64,000 bases of DNA from an uncultured Solobacterium sp. (GCA_900543035.1 UQPV01000007.1:6135-70134), one strand, 5' to 3'; numbered from the stretch's first letter, positions 24,839 through 34,049 are shown. Made by a program: numbers and translations. Notes: generated by a model not told the origin, from the sequence alone.

Positions 24839-25768
24839 TTATTTCAAGAATCCGTCTACGATGACTTGCTCCGCTTCTTCCTCGCTCAATCCGAATGTCT
24901 GCAGCTTGATCAGCTGATCGCTGTTGATCTTGCCGATGGCCGCCTCATGGATGACCTGCGCATCCACATGATTCGCCGCGATCTCAGGGATCGAGGAGAT
25001 CTTCGCATTGCCCATCAGGATCGAATCGCACTGCACATGCGCACGGCATTTGCTGTTGCCGCGGGCGATCGGATGGAACACCTGCACGGAGTCATCCTTG
25101 CCGACAGAACGCGATACGATCTGCAGCACGCTGTCTTCCCCATCCAGATCGACGCTCACATCAGAGAGCGCATGCTGTCTGCCATGCGTCATCAGCTTCT
25201 CGTTGATCACCAGCTTGGCCTTCGGCCCCAGCTTGGCATATGTCTTGCGCTCAGTGGAGTCCACGCCGCGGATCTGGCTCATGTCCATCTGGGCAAAGCT
25301 TCCCTCTTCCATATAGATATTGGTCGTCGGATTGAGGATACGCTCCCCTTCGCCATTGCCCTCGCCATAGTGCTTTTCGGTATAGACCACGCGGGCATTG
25401 CGACCGATATGGAACGTGTGGATGCCATCGTGCTGCGAGGTGTCGCAGCCGTCATTGTGGATGCCGCAGCCGGCGATGATCTCCACATCTGCGCCTTCCC
25501 CGATATAAAAATCATTATAGACCAGATCGTGAATGCCGCTGTCCGTCAGGATGACCGGGATATGCACCTGTTCCCCGATCGTTCCCGGCGCGACGATGAT
25601 GTCGATACCGGGCTTGTCGGCCTTCTGGCGGATCTGGATATTCGGGGTGGAATGACGTTCCACGCCCATGCCGTTGGCCCGCAGGTTGAAGGCAGATCCC
25701 GGCATGAAGCCGCTGATGCCCGCAATTTCCTGCAGCAGTCCTTTTTCCGTCTGATTCAGCATGTTCAT
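24839..25768 (-). CDS. SufB/SufD-family scaffold protein (SmsB-like)
   Basis: 309 aa, shorter than SufB (about 470) or SufD (about 420). It has the right-handed beta-helix repeats of the family: GCGIHNDGCDTSQHDGIHTFHIG, RVVYTEKHYGEGNGEG, and the C-terminal block ISSIPEIAANHVDAQVIHEAAIGKI with SDQLIKLQTFGLSEEEAEQ. It lacks the N-terminal extension of full SufB. With SufC it should form a complex that assembles Fe-S clusters in the cytosol. No sufD, sufS or sufU is beside it. This fits the minimal two-gene SUF-like system (SmsCB). The ATG overlaps the sufC stop by 4 bp; AAAGGCAGG precedes it. Confidence 0.88.
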   Translation of the reverse strand: MNMLNQTEKGLLQEIAGISGFMPGSAFNLRANGMGVERHSTPNIQIRQKADKPGIDIIVAPGTIGEQVHIPVILTDSGIHDLVYNDFYIGEGADVEIIAGCGIHNDGCDTSQHDGIHTFHIGRNARVVYTEKHYGEGNGEGERILNPTTNIYMEEGSFAQMDMSQIRGVDSTERKTYAKLGPKAKLVINEKLMTHGRQHALSDVSVDLDGEDSVLQIVSRSVGKDDSVQVFHPIARGNSKCRAHVQCDSILMGNAKISSIPEIAANHVDAQVIHEAAIGKINSDQLIKLQTFGLSEEEAEQVIVDGFLK

Positions 25769-26481
25769 GCACCTGCCTTTCTGTTGATGCCGCATGGCTC
25801 AAAATCCATGAGCAGCGTCGGCAGGATCTCTTCCCGGCTGCCGCGCGCTTTCACTGCGCCATTCTCGATGACGATCATCTCATCTGCCAGCTGCATGATG
25901 CGCTCCTGATGCGAGATGAGCAGGATATCCTGTTTCTTCTTCTCATGCAGGGCGCGGAACGTGTCCACCAGACGGGAGAAGCTCCACAGATCGATGCCGG
26001 CTTCCGGTTCATCGAAGATGCTCACCTTCAGTTCGCGCGCAAGCAGCGTAGCGATCTCGATGCGCTTCACTTCTCCACCGGACAATGAGGCATCCACATC
26101 GCGGTCGAGATAATCGCGGGAGCACAGTCCCACATCGCTCAGATAAGAGATGCAGTTTTCTTCCTCCAGCGGGCGGCCATGCGCCAGCTCGAGCAGACGG
26201 CGCACGCTCATCCCCTTAAAGCGGGGCGGCTGCTGAAATGCGTAGCCGATGCCCAGCCGGGCACGCTCATCCACGCTGCACGCCGTGATGTCCTTTCCAT
26301 CCAGAAGGATGGCGCCTGCCGTAGGCTTTTCGATGCCCATGATGAGCTTCGCCAGCGTTGACTTTCCGCCGCCGTTTGGCCCGGTGATCACCGTGAAGGC
26401 ATTTTCGGTAAACTGCAGGCTGATATCGTTGAGGATCTTCTTTCCTTCGACCTCGAAGGAGAGATTTCTGATTTCCAGCAT
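25765..26481 (-). CDS. sufC: SufC-family ATPase
   Basis: 238 aa. ABC-type ATPase that drives the SufB/D scaffold rather than a transporter. Walker A GPNGGGKSTLA, Q-loop AFQQPPRFKG, signature LSGGEVKRIEIATLL, Walker B VSIFDEPEAGIDLWS and switch LLISHQERIM. FDEPEAGIDLWS is typical of SufC. The start is the ATG at 26481 with AAAGGATG upstream. It is first in the pair; sufB follows with an ATGA overlap. The pair ends at the terminator at 24813. Confidence 0.93.
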   Translation of the reverse strand: MLEIRNLSFEVEGKKILNDISLQFTENAFTVITGPNGGGKSTLAKLIMGIEKPTAGAILLDGKDITACSVDERARLGIGYAFQQPPRFKGMSVRRLLELAHGRPLEEENCISYLSDVGLCSRDYLDRDVDASLSGGEVKRIEIATLLARELKVSIFDEPEAGIDLWSFSRLVDTFRALHEKKKQDILLISHQERIMQLADEMIVIENGAVKARGSREEILPTLLMDFEPCGINRKAGA

Positions 26482-26633
26482 AGTTTCACATCCTTTTTTG
26501 ACCACATCATTTTAGCATAATCCCCGTAAAAATAAAGCAGAATGACACGCAATATGCAAAAGCTCTTCCTGCACGCACACATCGCCGCCTGTTCAACGGC
26601 CTTTGCGGCGCGCAAACGATCATCCGTCCGCAT

Positions 26634-26665
26634 AAAAAAGGACAGCGGATATGCTCCGACTGTCC
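26634..26665 (-). terminator. Terminator of the ACT-PFL operon
   Basis: On the minus strand GGACAG (26665-26660), loop, CTGTCC (26645-26640), then six T (26639-26634). It lies just below the stop at 26672. Confidence 0.85.
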
Positions 26666-26671
26666 ATGAGA

Positions 26672-28030
26672 TCAGTTTTTCAAGCTCTGCAGCGGCGCAG
26701 GGATCCTTCCCCCGCGATGGATCATGACACTGTTGTCTGCCGGATTCATCTTCATGACCGGGCCATAGCCCAGCAGTCCGCCAAAGTTCAGCTGATCGCC
26801 TTCCTTGCGGCCGATGGCCGGGATGACACGGACCGCCGTCGTCTTGGAGTTGACCATGCCGATGGCTGCCTCATCCGCGATCATGCCGGAGATGAGCTCT
26901 GCGCTCACATCGCCCGGGACCACGACCATATCGAGCCCGACACTGCATACCGCCGTCATCGCTTCCAGCTTTTCCAGCGTCAGCACGCCTTTTTCCGCAG
27001 CGGCGATCATGCCGGCATCCTCAGAGACCGGGATGAAGGCGCCGCTCAGTCCGCCGACCGAGGAGCTGGCCATGACGCCGCCCTTCTTCACCGCATCATT
27101 GAGCATGGCCAGGCAGGCGGTCGTTCCATAAGCGCCGCAGGTTTCCAGGCCCATCTCTTCGAGGATGTAAGCGACCGAATCGCCTACCGCAGGCGTAGGC
27201 GCCAGCGACAGATCGACGATGCCGAAAGGCACCTGCAGACGCTCGCTCGCCACGCTGCCTACCAGCTGGCCCATACGGGTGATCTTGAACGCCGTGCGCT
27301 TGATGAGATCGGCCAGTTCATTCATCGGCAGATCCTTCGGCGCCTTTTCCAGCGCCGCGCGCACCACGCCCGGACCGCTGACGCCGACGTTGATCACGCA
27401 GTCTGCCTCGCCTACGCCATGGAAGGCGCCCGCCATGAACGGGTTATCCTCAGGCGCATTGCAGAAGACGACGATCTTCGCCGAACCGATGCAGTTGCGC
27501 TCCGCGGTCAGCTCGCTCGCCTTCTTCACCACATCGCCCATCATGCGCACCGCGTCCATGTTGATGCCGGCCTTCGTGCTGCCCACATTGACCGAAGCGC
27601 AGATGTGATCGGTCTGCGCCATGGCCTGCGGGATGGCTTCGATCAGCGCCTTGTCTCCCGCGGAAAAGCCCTTCTGCACCAGGGCGCTGAAGCCGCCGAT
27701 GAAATCCACGCCGGTCTGTTGCGCGCACTTCTCCAGCGTCAGCGCATACTTGAGCGGATCGCCGCCGCTCACGCCGACGAGCATGGCGATCGGCGTGACC
27801 GAGATCCGCTTATTGATGATGGGAATGCCATATTCCCTGCCGATGTCATTGCCTACCTTGACCAGATCCTTGGCCATCGTGGTGATCTTGCGATATATCT
27901 TCTCACAGGAACGGTCGATGTCCGCATCTGCGCAGTCAAGCAGCGAGATCCCCATGGTGATCGTGCGGACGTCGAGATACTCCTCATCGATCATCTTGAT
28001 GGTTTCCAGCACATCCTTTGAACTGATCAT
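26672..28030 (-). CDS. PFL-family protein UPF0210
   Basis: 452 aa, full length for the UPF0210 (DUF711) family, which has a glycyl-radical-enzyme-like fold. Landmarks: [56 protein letters not shown], and the C-terminal [13 protein letters not shown]. The biochemical role is not established; members almost always sit next to an ACT-domain gene, as here (5 bp downstream of it). Start ATG with GTAAGGCGC upstream, overlapping the ACT gene stop. Probably a metabolite-responsive pair. Confidence 0.92.
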   Translation of the reverse strand: MISSKDVLETIKMIDEEYLDVRTITMGISLLDCADADIDRSCEKIYRKITTMAKDLVKVGNDIGREYGIPIINKRISVTPIAMLVGVSGGDPLKYALTLEKCAQQTGVDFIGGFSALVQKGFSAGDKALIEAIPQAMAQTDHICASVNVGSTKAGINMDAVRMMGDVVKKASELTAERNCIGSAKIVVFCNAPEDNPFMAGAFHGVGEADCVINVGVSGPGVVRAALEKAPKDLPMNELADLIKRTAFKITRMGQLVGSVASERLQVPFGIVDLSLAPTPAVGDSVAYILEEMGLETCGAYGTTACLAMLNDAVKKGGVMASSSVGGLSGAFIPVSEDAGMIAAAEKGVLTLEKLEAMTAVCSVGLDMVVVPGDVSAELISGMIADEAAIGMVNSKTTAVRVIPAIGRKEGDQLNFGGLLGYGPVMKMNPADNSVMIHRGGRIPAPLQSLKN

Positions 28031-28035
28031 GCGCC

Positions 28036-28311
28036 TTACCCCTGGATCCGGTGCATGGAATTAAAGATATCCTCATGCATCACATGGATCACCAGACCCA
28101 TTTCCTTTCCGACTTGCTCCATATGCGTAACAAATTCGCTCAGCTCCATGCTGATGTGATCGATATCCACCAGCATCGTCATCGCGAACGTATCGCGCAG
28201 CAGCGTCTGTGTCACCTCCAGCACATTGGCGTTGGCGTTGGCACATTCCGTGCTCACCCGTGCCAGGATACCGACACGGTCCTTTCCGATTACACTTACC
28301 ACAGCGTTCAT
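28036..28311 (-). CDS. ACT-domain protein UPF0237
   Basis: 91 aa. A single ACT domain: [36 protein letters not shown], then the strand [15 protein letters not shown] domains bind amino acids or similar small ligands and control partner proteins. The ATG at 28311 has GGAGGT nine bases upstream. It is the first gene of a two-gene operon with UPF0210; the two families are strongly linked across bacteria. Confidence 0.92.
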   Translation of the reverse strand: MNAVVSVIGKDRVGILARVSTECANANANVLEVTQTLLRDTFAMTMLVDIDHISMELSEFVTHMEQVGKEMGLVIHVMHEDIFNSMHRIQG

Positions 28312-28360
28312 CACCGTACCTCCATTCATTTCAGATTGAATACAGTATACTTTAATTTGG

Positions 28361-28396
28361 AAAAAAACACAACAAAGGCGAGGTCATTCCCCGCCT
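28361..28396 (-). terminator. Terminator of the hypothetical gene below tex
   Basis: On the minus strand AGGCGGGG (28396-28389), loop, CCTCGCCT (28383-28376) with one mismatch, then TTGTTGTGTTTTTTT. Confidence 0.7.
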
Positions 28397-28399
28397 CAT

Positions 28400-28897
28400 T
28401 CAAAACTTCATGCTGACCGTCGCTTTTTCCTGCATCTCAAAGGGCTGCAGCGCGCTCATGAGCCCCTGTGCGTTGACGTCGAATTCCCCTTCGTGATAAC
28501 GCACCTCATTTTGTTCCCGCAGCAGCTGGATGATCTGCTGTGAGTCTGCCTTCGGGAAAGTCACATCCCTGCGGCAGCACACGATATTGTCCTGATTGAG
28601 CAGGATGAGGCTGGCCTGCAGTGTCGTTGAGGAAAGCAGCTGCTCCTTCCATTCGCACTCCTGCACATTGAAATAAAAATCGCTGGTGTCGATATCGCCG
28701 CCGCTCACCAGGAACACGGCGACGTCATAACGGTAATAGAGAGCGACTTCCATCGGCTCTTGCATGAGCATCGCTTTTTCTTCCTCGCTCCAGAACTCAT
28801 CCTTCACGATGAAGAGGAAACGATCCTCCACATAATCCATGATCGTCCCTAAGCCTTCGATCTCGAAGGGGAACGGCTGTGATACGGTGATGTTCAT
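28400..28897 (-). CDS. Hypothetical cytosolic protein, coupled to tex
   Basis: 165 aa, acidic, with no signal or membrane helix and no motif I recognise. The predicted composition is mixed alpha/beta: MNITVSQPFPFEIEGLG, YVEDRFLFIVKDEFW, VALYYRYDVAVFLVSGGDID, then QASLILLNQDNIVCCRRDV. The start overlaps the tex stop as ATGA and GGGAGG lies just before it, so it is translated together with tex. A role tied to Tex or RNA metabolism is possible from context only. Confidence 0.6.
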   Translation of the reverse strand: MNITVSQPFPFEIEGLGTIMDYVEDRFLFIVKDEFWSEEEKAMLMQEPMEVALYYRYDVAVFLVSGGDIDTSDFYFNVQECEWKEQLLSSTTLQASLILLNQDNIVCCRRDVTFPKADSQQIIQLLREQNEVRYHEGEFDVNAQGLMSALQPFEMQEKATVSMKF

Positions 28898-31047
28898 GTT
28901 CTTTCCTCCCGGGGCGGCAGCAGTGACAGCTGCACTTTTCCCCTCTCCTCATCGATATGGCACACCCAGACGGTGACGATGTCGCCCACAGACACCAGTT
29001 CGCCCGGATGCCGGATCCGCTTCTTGCTCATCTTGGAGATGTGCACCAGGCCGTCTTCATGCAGGCCGATGTCAACGAATGCGCCGAAATCGACGACATT
29101 GCGCACCGTCCCTTGCAGCTCTTCACCCTCATGCAGATCGCTGAGCTCCAGCACGCCGCTCTTGAGCAATGCCTGCGGATAGCGGTCGCGGTAATCTCTG
29201 GCCGGGGCGGCGATGGCATCCAGGATATCCTGGATCGTATAAGGGTCGCTGCCCAGCGCTTCGCTCAGCTGCCGCGCATCGGCCTGCGCCGCCTTTTCCC
29301 GGGCAGCTGCCGTGCCCATGTCCGTTTCTGCCAGACCCATCTGTGTCAGCACCTGGCGGGCCAGGGCATAGCTTTCCGGATGGATGGCCGTCGCATCCAT
29401 GCGTTCCTCTCCATCGCGCACACGCAGAAAGCCCGCGGCCTGTTCATAAGAGCGCTCTCCGATACGCGGCACCTTCTTGATCTCCCGGCGAGAGCGGATC
29501 GAACCGTGCTCCTCCCGGTAAGCGACGATATTGCGGGCGCTGACGGCATTGAGGCCCGAGACATGCCGAAGCAGCTGCGCCGACGCTGTATTGATGTCCA
29601 CCCCGACGCGGTTGACCACTTTGCTGACGGCAAAATCGAGCCGTTCCTTCAGCCGTGTCTGGCTGAGGTCATGCTGATACTGCCCTACCCCGAGCGACTG
29701 CGGATCGATCTTGATCAGCTCAGCCAGCGGGTCGATGATGCGCCTGGCGATCGATACGGCCGAACGCTGCTCCACCTGCAGATGCGGGAATTCCTCCTTG
29801 GCCAGCGGACTGGCAGAATAGACGCTGGCCCCGGCCTCGCTCACCAGGGTAAAGGACGTATGCAGCTGATGGGTCCGGATGACCTCAGCGACAAATGCCT
29901 CGCTCTCCCTGGACGCCGTGCCATTGCCGATGGCGATGACATCGATCCCATACTTCCGCACCAGGCGGCACAGCTCCTCCTGCGCTTCCTTCACCTTTGC
30001 CTTGGGCGGATGCGGATAGATCACGCTCACCTCGCACATGCGCCCGGTCGGATCGACGACCGCCAGCTTGCAGCCGGTGCGGAAGGCAGGGTCAAACCCA
30101 AGGATCCATTTGTCCCGCAGCGGCGGCTGAGAGAGCAGCCGCTCCACGTTCATGGAAAAGACATCGATGCTGGATTCCTGCGCATGCGCATACAGCGTGC
30201 GCCTGACCTCGCGTTCCACCGCCGGGAAAGCCAGCCGCGTCAATCCGTCTTTCACCGCGTCCGAAATGATCGCGCGCATCGACCCATGCCCTTTGGCATA
30301 CATACGCAGCGCTCGCTCAGCGATCCGCGCTTCATCGATCTCGATGCTGACCGTGATCACCTTTTCCCGCTCGGCCCGCTCGATGGCCATGATGCGGTGC
30401 GGCTGTATGCGATTCACCTTTTCGCTGTACGCATAATACATCGCATAGACATGCCGTTCATCCCCGTGATCCTTCTTTTCCTTGGTGACGATGGTGCCGA
30501 AGCGCTCCATCTCGGTGCGGATGAGGCCGCGCACCTTCGCATCATCGCTGACCATTTCCGCGATGATGTCCTGCGCCCCTTGCACGGCCGCCTGCGCGTC
30601 GCTGACCTCGTCCCCGACATAACGCTGAGCCTGCGTCATCAGATCTGACGCATCCCCATGCGACAAGATATGCTCGGCCAGCGGCTGCAGTCCCCGGGCG
30701 ATCGCCACGCCGGCGCGGGTCTTGCGCTTCTGCTGATAAGGGCGGTACAGGTCTTCCACCTGCGAGAGCTTTTCGCACGCTTCGACAGCCGCTTTGATCT
30801 CCTCATCCAGCTTTCCCTGCTGATCGATGAGCCTCAGCACATCCGCCTTGCGCTGTTCCAGCTTCTGCTGCGCATGAACCATCTCCTGGATCTGGCGGAT
30901 GGCCTCTTCATCCAGCCCCTTTGTCCGCTCTTTGCGATAGCGGGCGATGAAGGGCACCGTGCTGCCTTCCTCCAGCAGCGTCATCACTGCCTGCACCTGG
31001 GCACGCTGCACTTGCAGCCGGCGTGCCACCGTTTCCATCAGTTCCAT
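28894..31047 (-). CDS. tex: Transcription accessory protein Tex
   Basis: 717 aa with the full Tex layout: N-terminal helical Tex domain (VPFIARYRKERTKGLDEEAIRQI), YqgF/RNase H-like domain (ILGFDPAFRTGCKLAVVD, then AIGNGTASRESE), helix-hairpin-helix domains (DINTASAQLLRHVSGLNAVSA), and a C-terminal S1 RNA-binding domain (about 640-710; GTVRNVVDFGAFVDIGLHEDG). Tex binds nucleic acid and affects transcription and virulence gene control in several bacteria. Start at 31047 (third codon of the longer frame) because GAGGAG is then eight bases upstream. Operon with the small hypothetical gene downstream. Confidence 0.95.
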   Translation of the reverse strand: MELMETVARRLQVQRAQVQAVMTLLEEGSTVPFIARYRKERTKGLDEEAIRQIQEMVHAQQKLEQRKADVLRLIDQQGKLDEEIKAAVEACEKLSQVEDLYRPYQQKRKTRAGVAIARGLQPLAEHILSHGDASDLMTQAQRYVGDEVSDAQAAVQGAQDIIAEMVSDDAKVRGLIRTEMERFGTIVTKEKKDHGDERHVYAMYYAYSEKVNRIQPHRIMAIERAEREKVITVSIEIDEARIAERALRMYAKGHGSMRAIISDAVKDGLTRLAFPAVEREVRRTLYAHAQESSIDVFSMNVERLLSQPPLRDKWILGFDPAFRTGCKLAVVDPTGRMCEVSVIYPHPPKAKVKEAQEELCRLVRKYGIDVIAIGNGTASRESEAFVAEVIRTHQLHTSFTLVSEAGASVYSASPLAKEEFPHLQVEQRSAVSIARRIIDPLAELIKIDPQSLGVGQYQHDLSQTRLKERLDFAVSKVVNRVGVDINTASAQLLRHVSGLNAVSARNIVAYREEHGSIRSRREIKKVPRIGERSYEQAAGFLRVRDGEERMDATAIHPESYALARQVLTQMGLAETDMGTAAAREKAAQADARQLSEALGSDPYTIQDILDAIAAPARDYRDRYPQALLKSGVLELSDLHEGEELQGTVRNVVDFGAFVDIGLHEDGLVHISKMSKKRIRHPGELVSVGDIVTVWVCHIDEERGKVQLSLLPPREERT

Positions 31048-31137
31048 GTTCATCTCTCCTCAGACTCTAAGACCCATTATACATGATTCTGCGCGCTGCC
31101 TAAAGCAAAATTCCTTTTCTTTCCGGCGGCCGCTTTA

Positions 31138-31143
31138 TATAAT
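31138..31143 (+). promoter_or_regulatory. -10 element of the pentapeptide gene
   Basis: TATAAT at 31138-31143. It contains an in-frame ATG (31142), which therefore cannot be the translation start. No convincing -35 is seen. Confidence 0.45.
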
Positions 31144-31168
31144 GAAGACAAACGGAAAGGGGAACGAT

Positions 31169-31801
31169 ATGAAAAAACAAGATGATCTCCCGCAGGCGCC
31201 GCGATGCCGCACCCATGCGCAGGCCGACAGCTTTGCCGGCGCGCTGAATGAACACGGCCTGCTCTATGGCCGCTCATTTCACGCCCTGCAGGCGCCCGCA
31301 GAGTCCCTGCACGCCGATTCCTGCCAGTTTGTCCGCTGTGACTTCTCCGCAGCGCAAGGCAAAAGCGAGTTTCTGGACTGCATTTTCGAAGGCTGCGACT
31401 TTTCCAGCGCTGACCTCAGCGGATCCCGCTTCTTCCGCTGCCAGTTCCTGCACTGCCGCATGATCGGCGTCGACCTGATCCAAAGCACGCTGCGCGACGT
31501 CTCTTTCGAAGAGTGCGCCATGGACTATGCCGGCTTTGGCGGCAGTCAGTTTTCCCGCTGCCGCTTTCACGCGTGCTCCCTCAAGGAATCCGGCTTTTCC
31601 AACTGCACGCATAAAAGCCTGCAGTTTCTGTCCTGCAGGCTGCAGCGCAGCGAATTCGCCTCGACCTCGCTGTCTTCATTGCATTTTGAAAGCGACGAGA
31701 TCGAAGGCATCCTCGTCTCGCCCGACTGTCTGAAGGGGCTCAGCGTCCGTGATGATCAGGCGCTCGAGCTTTCCCGCATCCTCGGCCTCATCATCGTCTG
31801 A
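31169..31801 (+). CDS. Pentapeptide-repeat-like protein
   Basis: 210 aa from the ATG at 31169 (AAAGGGGAACG upstream). The body is built from five-residue repeats with F, L or C at the centre: CQFVRCDFSAAQ, CIFEGCDFSSADLSGSRFFRC, CRMIGVDLIQSTLRDVSFEECAM, CRFHACSLKESGFSNC. These should stack into a right-handed beta-helix. It is unusually rich in cysteine at turn positions. Some pentapeptide proteins mimic DNA and protect gyrase from quinolones, but that cannot be claimed here. Cytosolic, single gene, with a good terminator. Confidence 0.8.
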   Translation: MKKQDDLPQAPRCRTHAQADSFAGALNEHGLLYGRSFHALQAPAESLHADSCQFVRCDFSAAQGKSEFLDCIFEGCDFSSADLSGSRFFRCQFLHCRMIGVDLIQSTLRDVSFEECAMDYAGFGGSQFSRCRFHACSLKESGFSNCTHKSLQFLSCRLQRSEFASTSLSSLHFESDEIEGILVSPDCLKGLSVRDDQALELSRILGLIIV

Positions 31802-31823
31802 AGCGCGCAGGCGCTTCTTTTAT
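31800..31823 (+). terminator. Terminator of the pentapeptide gene
   Basis: GAAGCGC (31800-31806), loop GCAG, GCGCTTC (31811-31817), then TTTTATTT. It covers the stop codons of both converging genes. Confidence 0.8.
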
Positions 31824-33034
31824 TTGCTGTCCTTGGCCATCATCAGCACATTGCGGATGATCTTCACCATCGTCCGCATCTCCTGAATAGAGGCAAACTC
31901 ATATTTTCCATGGTGATTGTAGCTGCCGGTCCCGAAATTCGGGCAAGGCAGTCCCATATACGTCAGCGTGGCGCCGTCTGTTCCCCCGCGCACCGGCACA
32001 GATCTCGGGGTCAGGCCGGCTGCCGCGATGGCCTTCCGCGCCAGATCGACCACGAACATATCCTTTTCGATATAGGCACGCATGTTGCGATACTGATCCG
32101 TGATCGTCAGCTCGAAGGTCCCCTCGCCATAACGATCGTTGAGATAGTCACAGATCGCGGTGAACTGCGCCTTCTGCGCCGCAAACTTCTCATCATCGTG
32201 ATTGCGGATGATGTAGGTGAGCGTCGCTTTTTCACACTCTCCCTCCATATGCGTCAGATGATTGAAGCCTTCATAGCCTTCCGTATATGCCGGATTGAGC
32301 TCTACCGGCAGCATCGAATGAAACTGCATGGCCAGCAGCGAAGCATTCACCATCTTGTTTTTGGCCGTTCCCGGATGGATGCTCCTGCCGTGGATGACGA
32401 TCTCTGCCTGTGCGGCATTGAAATTCTCATAGCAGATCTCATCGATGCCTCCGCCGTCCACCGTATAGGCAAAATCCGCATGGAAGCCCTCGACATCAAA
32501 GTGCTCGGCGCCTTTTCCCACCTCTTCATCCGGGGTAAAGGCCACATGGATCTCTCCATGCTCGCAGCCTTCTTCCAATATTTCCTGCAGGGCGCGCATG
32601 ATGATGGCGATGCCGGCCTTGTCATCCGCTCCCAGCAGCGTAGTGCCATCCGTCACGATCAGATCCTCTCCAACATGCTTGCGCAGCACCGGAAACGCCG
32701 CAGGATCCATGATGACCTCCGGATTCAGCGTGATCGCCCCGCCATCATAGTTCTCGATGATGCGCGGCCTTACATTTGCCCCGCTCAGATCCGTCGCCGT
32801 ATCCATATGCGCGTTGAGGCCGATGGAAGGATACCCCGGCGCATTGGCCTTCACGCTGCCATAGACGATCCCATATTCATCCACATGCGCGTCCTCCACG
32901 CCGATCTCCTTCAGCTCCTTCACCAGCACCCTGGCCAGATCCAGCTGCTTGGCCGTCGTCGGCACACTGTCTGAATGCTCGTCAGACTGCGTGTCGATCT
33001 TCACATAATTCAAAAAGCGTTCCTCCACTTTCAT
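31820..33034 (-). CDS. pepT: Peptidase T, tripeptide aminopeptidase
   Basis: 404 aa, usual length for M20 PepT, which removes the N-terminal residue from tripeptides in the cytosol. Metal-site blocks: NAHMDTATD (H and catalytic D), LGADDKAGIA (bridging D), FTPDEEVGKGAEHFD (catalytic E and ligand E), and the late histidine in SYNHHGKYEFAS. The N-terminus EERFLNYVKIDTQSDE is characteristic. The ATG at 33034 follows AAGGGAGAGATCGAG; the longer frame has no site. Single gene, convergent with the pentapeptide gene. Confidence 0.95.
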   Translation of the reverse strand: MKVEERFLNYVKIDTQSDEHSDSVPTTAKQLDLARVLVKELKEIGVEDAHVDEYGIVYGSVKANAPGYPSIGLNAHMDTATDLSGANVRPRIIENYDGGAITLNPEVIMDPAAFPVLRKHVGEDLIVTDGTTLLGADDKAGIAIIMRALQEILEEGCEHGEIHVAFTPDEEVGKGAEHFDVEGFHADFAYTVDGGGIDEICYENFNAAQAEIVIHGRSIHPGTAKNKMVNASLLAMQFHSMLPVELNPAYTEGYEGFNHLTHMEGECEKATLTYIIRNHDDEKFAAQKAQFTAICDYLNDRYGEGTFELTITDQYRNMRAYIEKDMFVVDLARKAIAAAGLTPRSVPVRGGTDGATLTYMGLPCPNFGTGSYNHHGKYEFASIQEMRTMVKIIRNVLMMAKDSK

Positions 33035-33086
33035 CTCGATCTCTCCCTTCTTCGCTCTGCCTCCCATTATACCATATCAGGCCCAT

Positions 33087-33530
33087 TCAGTCCGCATGAA
33101 GCAGTGCATACTGATGAAAAGCATGGTAGATGATCATGTAGTCGTCCCGCATGTAATACAGGCTGCGCTGGACCATCGGCTCCATGATGAGCTGCTTCTG
33201 CTCAAACTGATTCAACGCCTTGATGGCAGATTCCATATACCTCATGCACTCGTTCACCAGCTCGCGCTCATCGAGCATCGCCTGCCGCACCATGGCGCCC
33301 AGTTCGCTGAGCGTCCCGAAGAAGCCGCTGTCTTCGCTTGGCTCCTCCTGCATCAGCTCGACATGATGCGTAAGCAGCTCCTCATGCTTGCGCAAGCGCT
33401 TCAAGCAATCATCGATGAGCCGCCTGAGCTGATCGTCTCTGACATTGGCTTTCAGATCCTCAAACAAGGAAGCGCCCATATGCGTCCCTTTCAACAGCTG
33501 ATTCAGCTCTTCTGCACATGCTGTATTCAT
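33087..33530 (-). CDS. Helical protein, possible DUF2383/ferritin-like
   Basis: 147 aa from the ATG at 33530 (GGAGGG six bases upstream). Almost entirely alpha-helical with heptad patterning: AEELNQLLKGTHMGASLFEDL, LRRLIDDCLKRLRKHEELLTHHVELM, ELVNECMRYMESAIKALNQFEQ. The layout of four helices with E/H pairs resembles small ferritin-like or DUF2383 proteins, which is a guess. It lies divergent from the c-di-AMP receptor gene, sharing a 104-bp promoter region. Confidence 0.5.
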   Translation of the reverse strand: MNTACAEELNQLLKGTHMGASLFEDLKANVRDDQLRRLIDDCLKRLRKHEELLTHHVELMQEEPSEDSGFFGTLSELGAMVRQAMLDERELVNECMRYMESAIKALNQFEQKQLIMEPMVQRSLYYMRDDYMIIYHAFHQYALLHAD

Positions 33531-33604
33531 ATTCATCCCTCCTGACGATTCACTCTCAGTATGGAATGTCCATGCAAAATTATTCCGCTGCCCGTGCCAT
33601 TCTG

Positions 33605-33613
33605 TGTTATGAT
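33605..33613 (+). promoter_or_regulatory. Extended -10 promoter of the c-di-AMP receptor gene
   Basis: TGT-TATGAT (33605-33613), 22 bp before the ATG. Confidence 0.5.
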
Positions 33614-33634
33614 GATTACAGAGGTGATCCATTC

Positions 33635-33988
33635 ATGAACTTACTGTGGCTGATTGTCAGCGGAGAATTCGGCGAAAGGCTCTCGCAGGATCTGCGCGCC
33701 GCAGGATATGCGATAACCGAAGTCGCCAGCACCGGGGACTTCCTGAATTTTGGAAACATGATCCTTCTGCTGAGCGTGGAAAAGCGCGAAGTGGATGCAG
33801 CGACGGCGCTCATCCGGCAGAAAATGAATGAGTACCGCCATCTTGATGCCTTTGACCAGGATGCCCTGCCCGGCAGCGACATCGCCATCTACGATATCCC
33901 GCTGTACCAATATGCCAAGGTCGGCAAAGGCCCTATCCCGGAACAAGAAAAGCATGCATCATCAGACAACAGGACGGAGCCGGCATAA
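33635..33988 (+). CDS. Cyclic-di-AMP receptor, PII-like (DarA/PstA family)
   Basis: 117 aa. The family core is present: LIVSGEFGERLSQDLRAAGYAITEVASTGDFLNFGNMILLLSV (shown by parts: AGYAITEVASTGDFL, GNMILLLSV), followed by a helix and a flexible region before the last strand. PII-like DarA/PstA trimers bind c-di-AMP and link cell-wall and potassium balance to downstream partners. The ATG at 33635 has GAGGTG nine bases upstream. The C-terminal tail (EQEKHASSDNRTEPA) is longer than in most relatives. It often sits beside tmk/holB; that context is absent here. Confidence 0.75.
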   Translation: MNLLWLIVSGEFGERLSQDLRAAGYAITEVASTGDFLNFGNMILLLSVEKREVDAATALIRQKMNEYRHLDAFDQDALPGSDIAIYDIPLYQYAKVGKGPIPEQEKHASSDNRTEPA

Positions 33989-34049
33989 GCCGGATATCCG
34001 CCTGTCTGACGCCGATCGATATTTTTTCGCTTTTTTTCGCATTTTGTTG

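Noticed and set aside
26651..28021. 456-codon antisense frame over the PFL gene
   Set aside because: Shadow of UPF0210; composition is H/D/R/A rich with no domain.
28957..30648. 563-codon antisense frame over tex
   Set aside because: Shadow frame; tex has all domains and an operon partner on the opposite strand.
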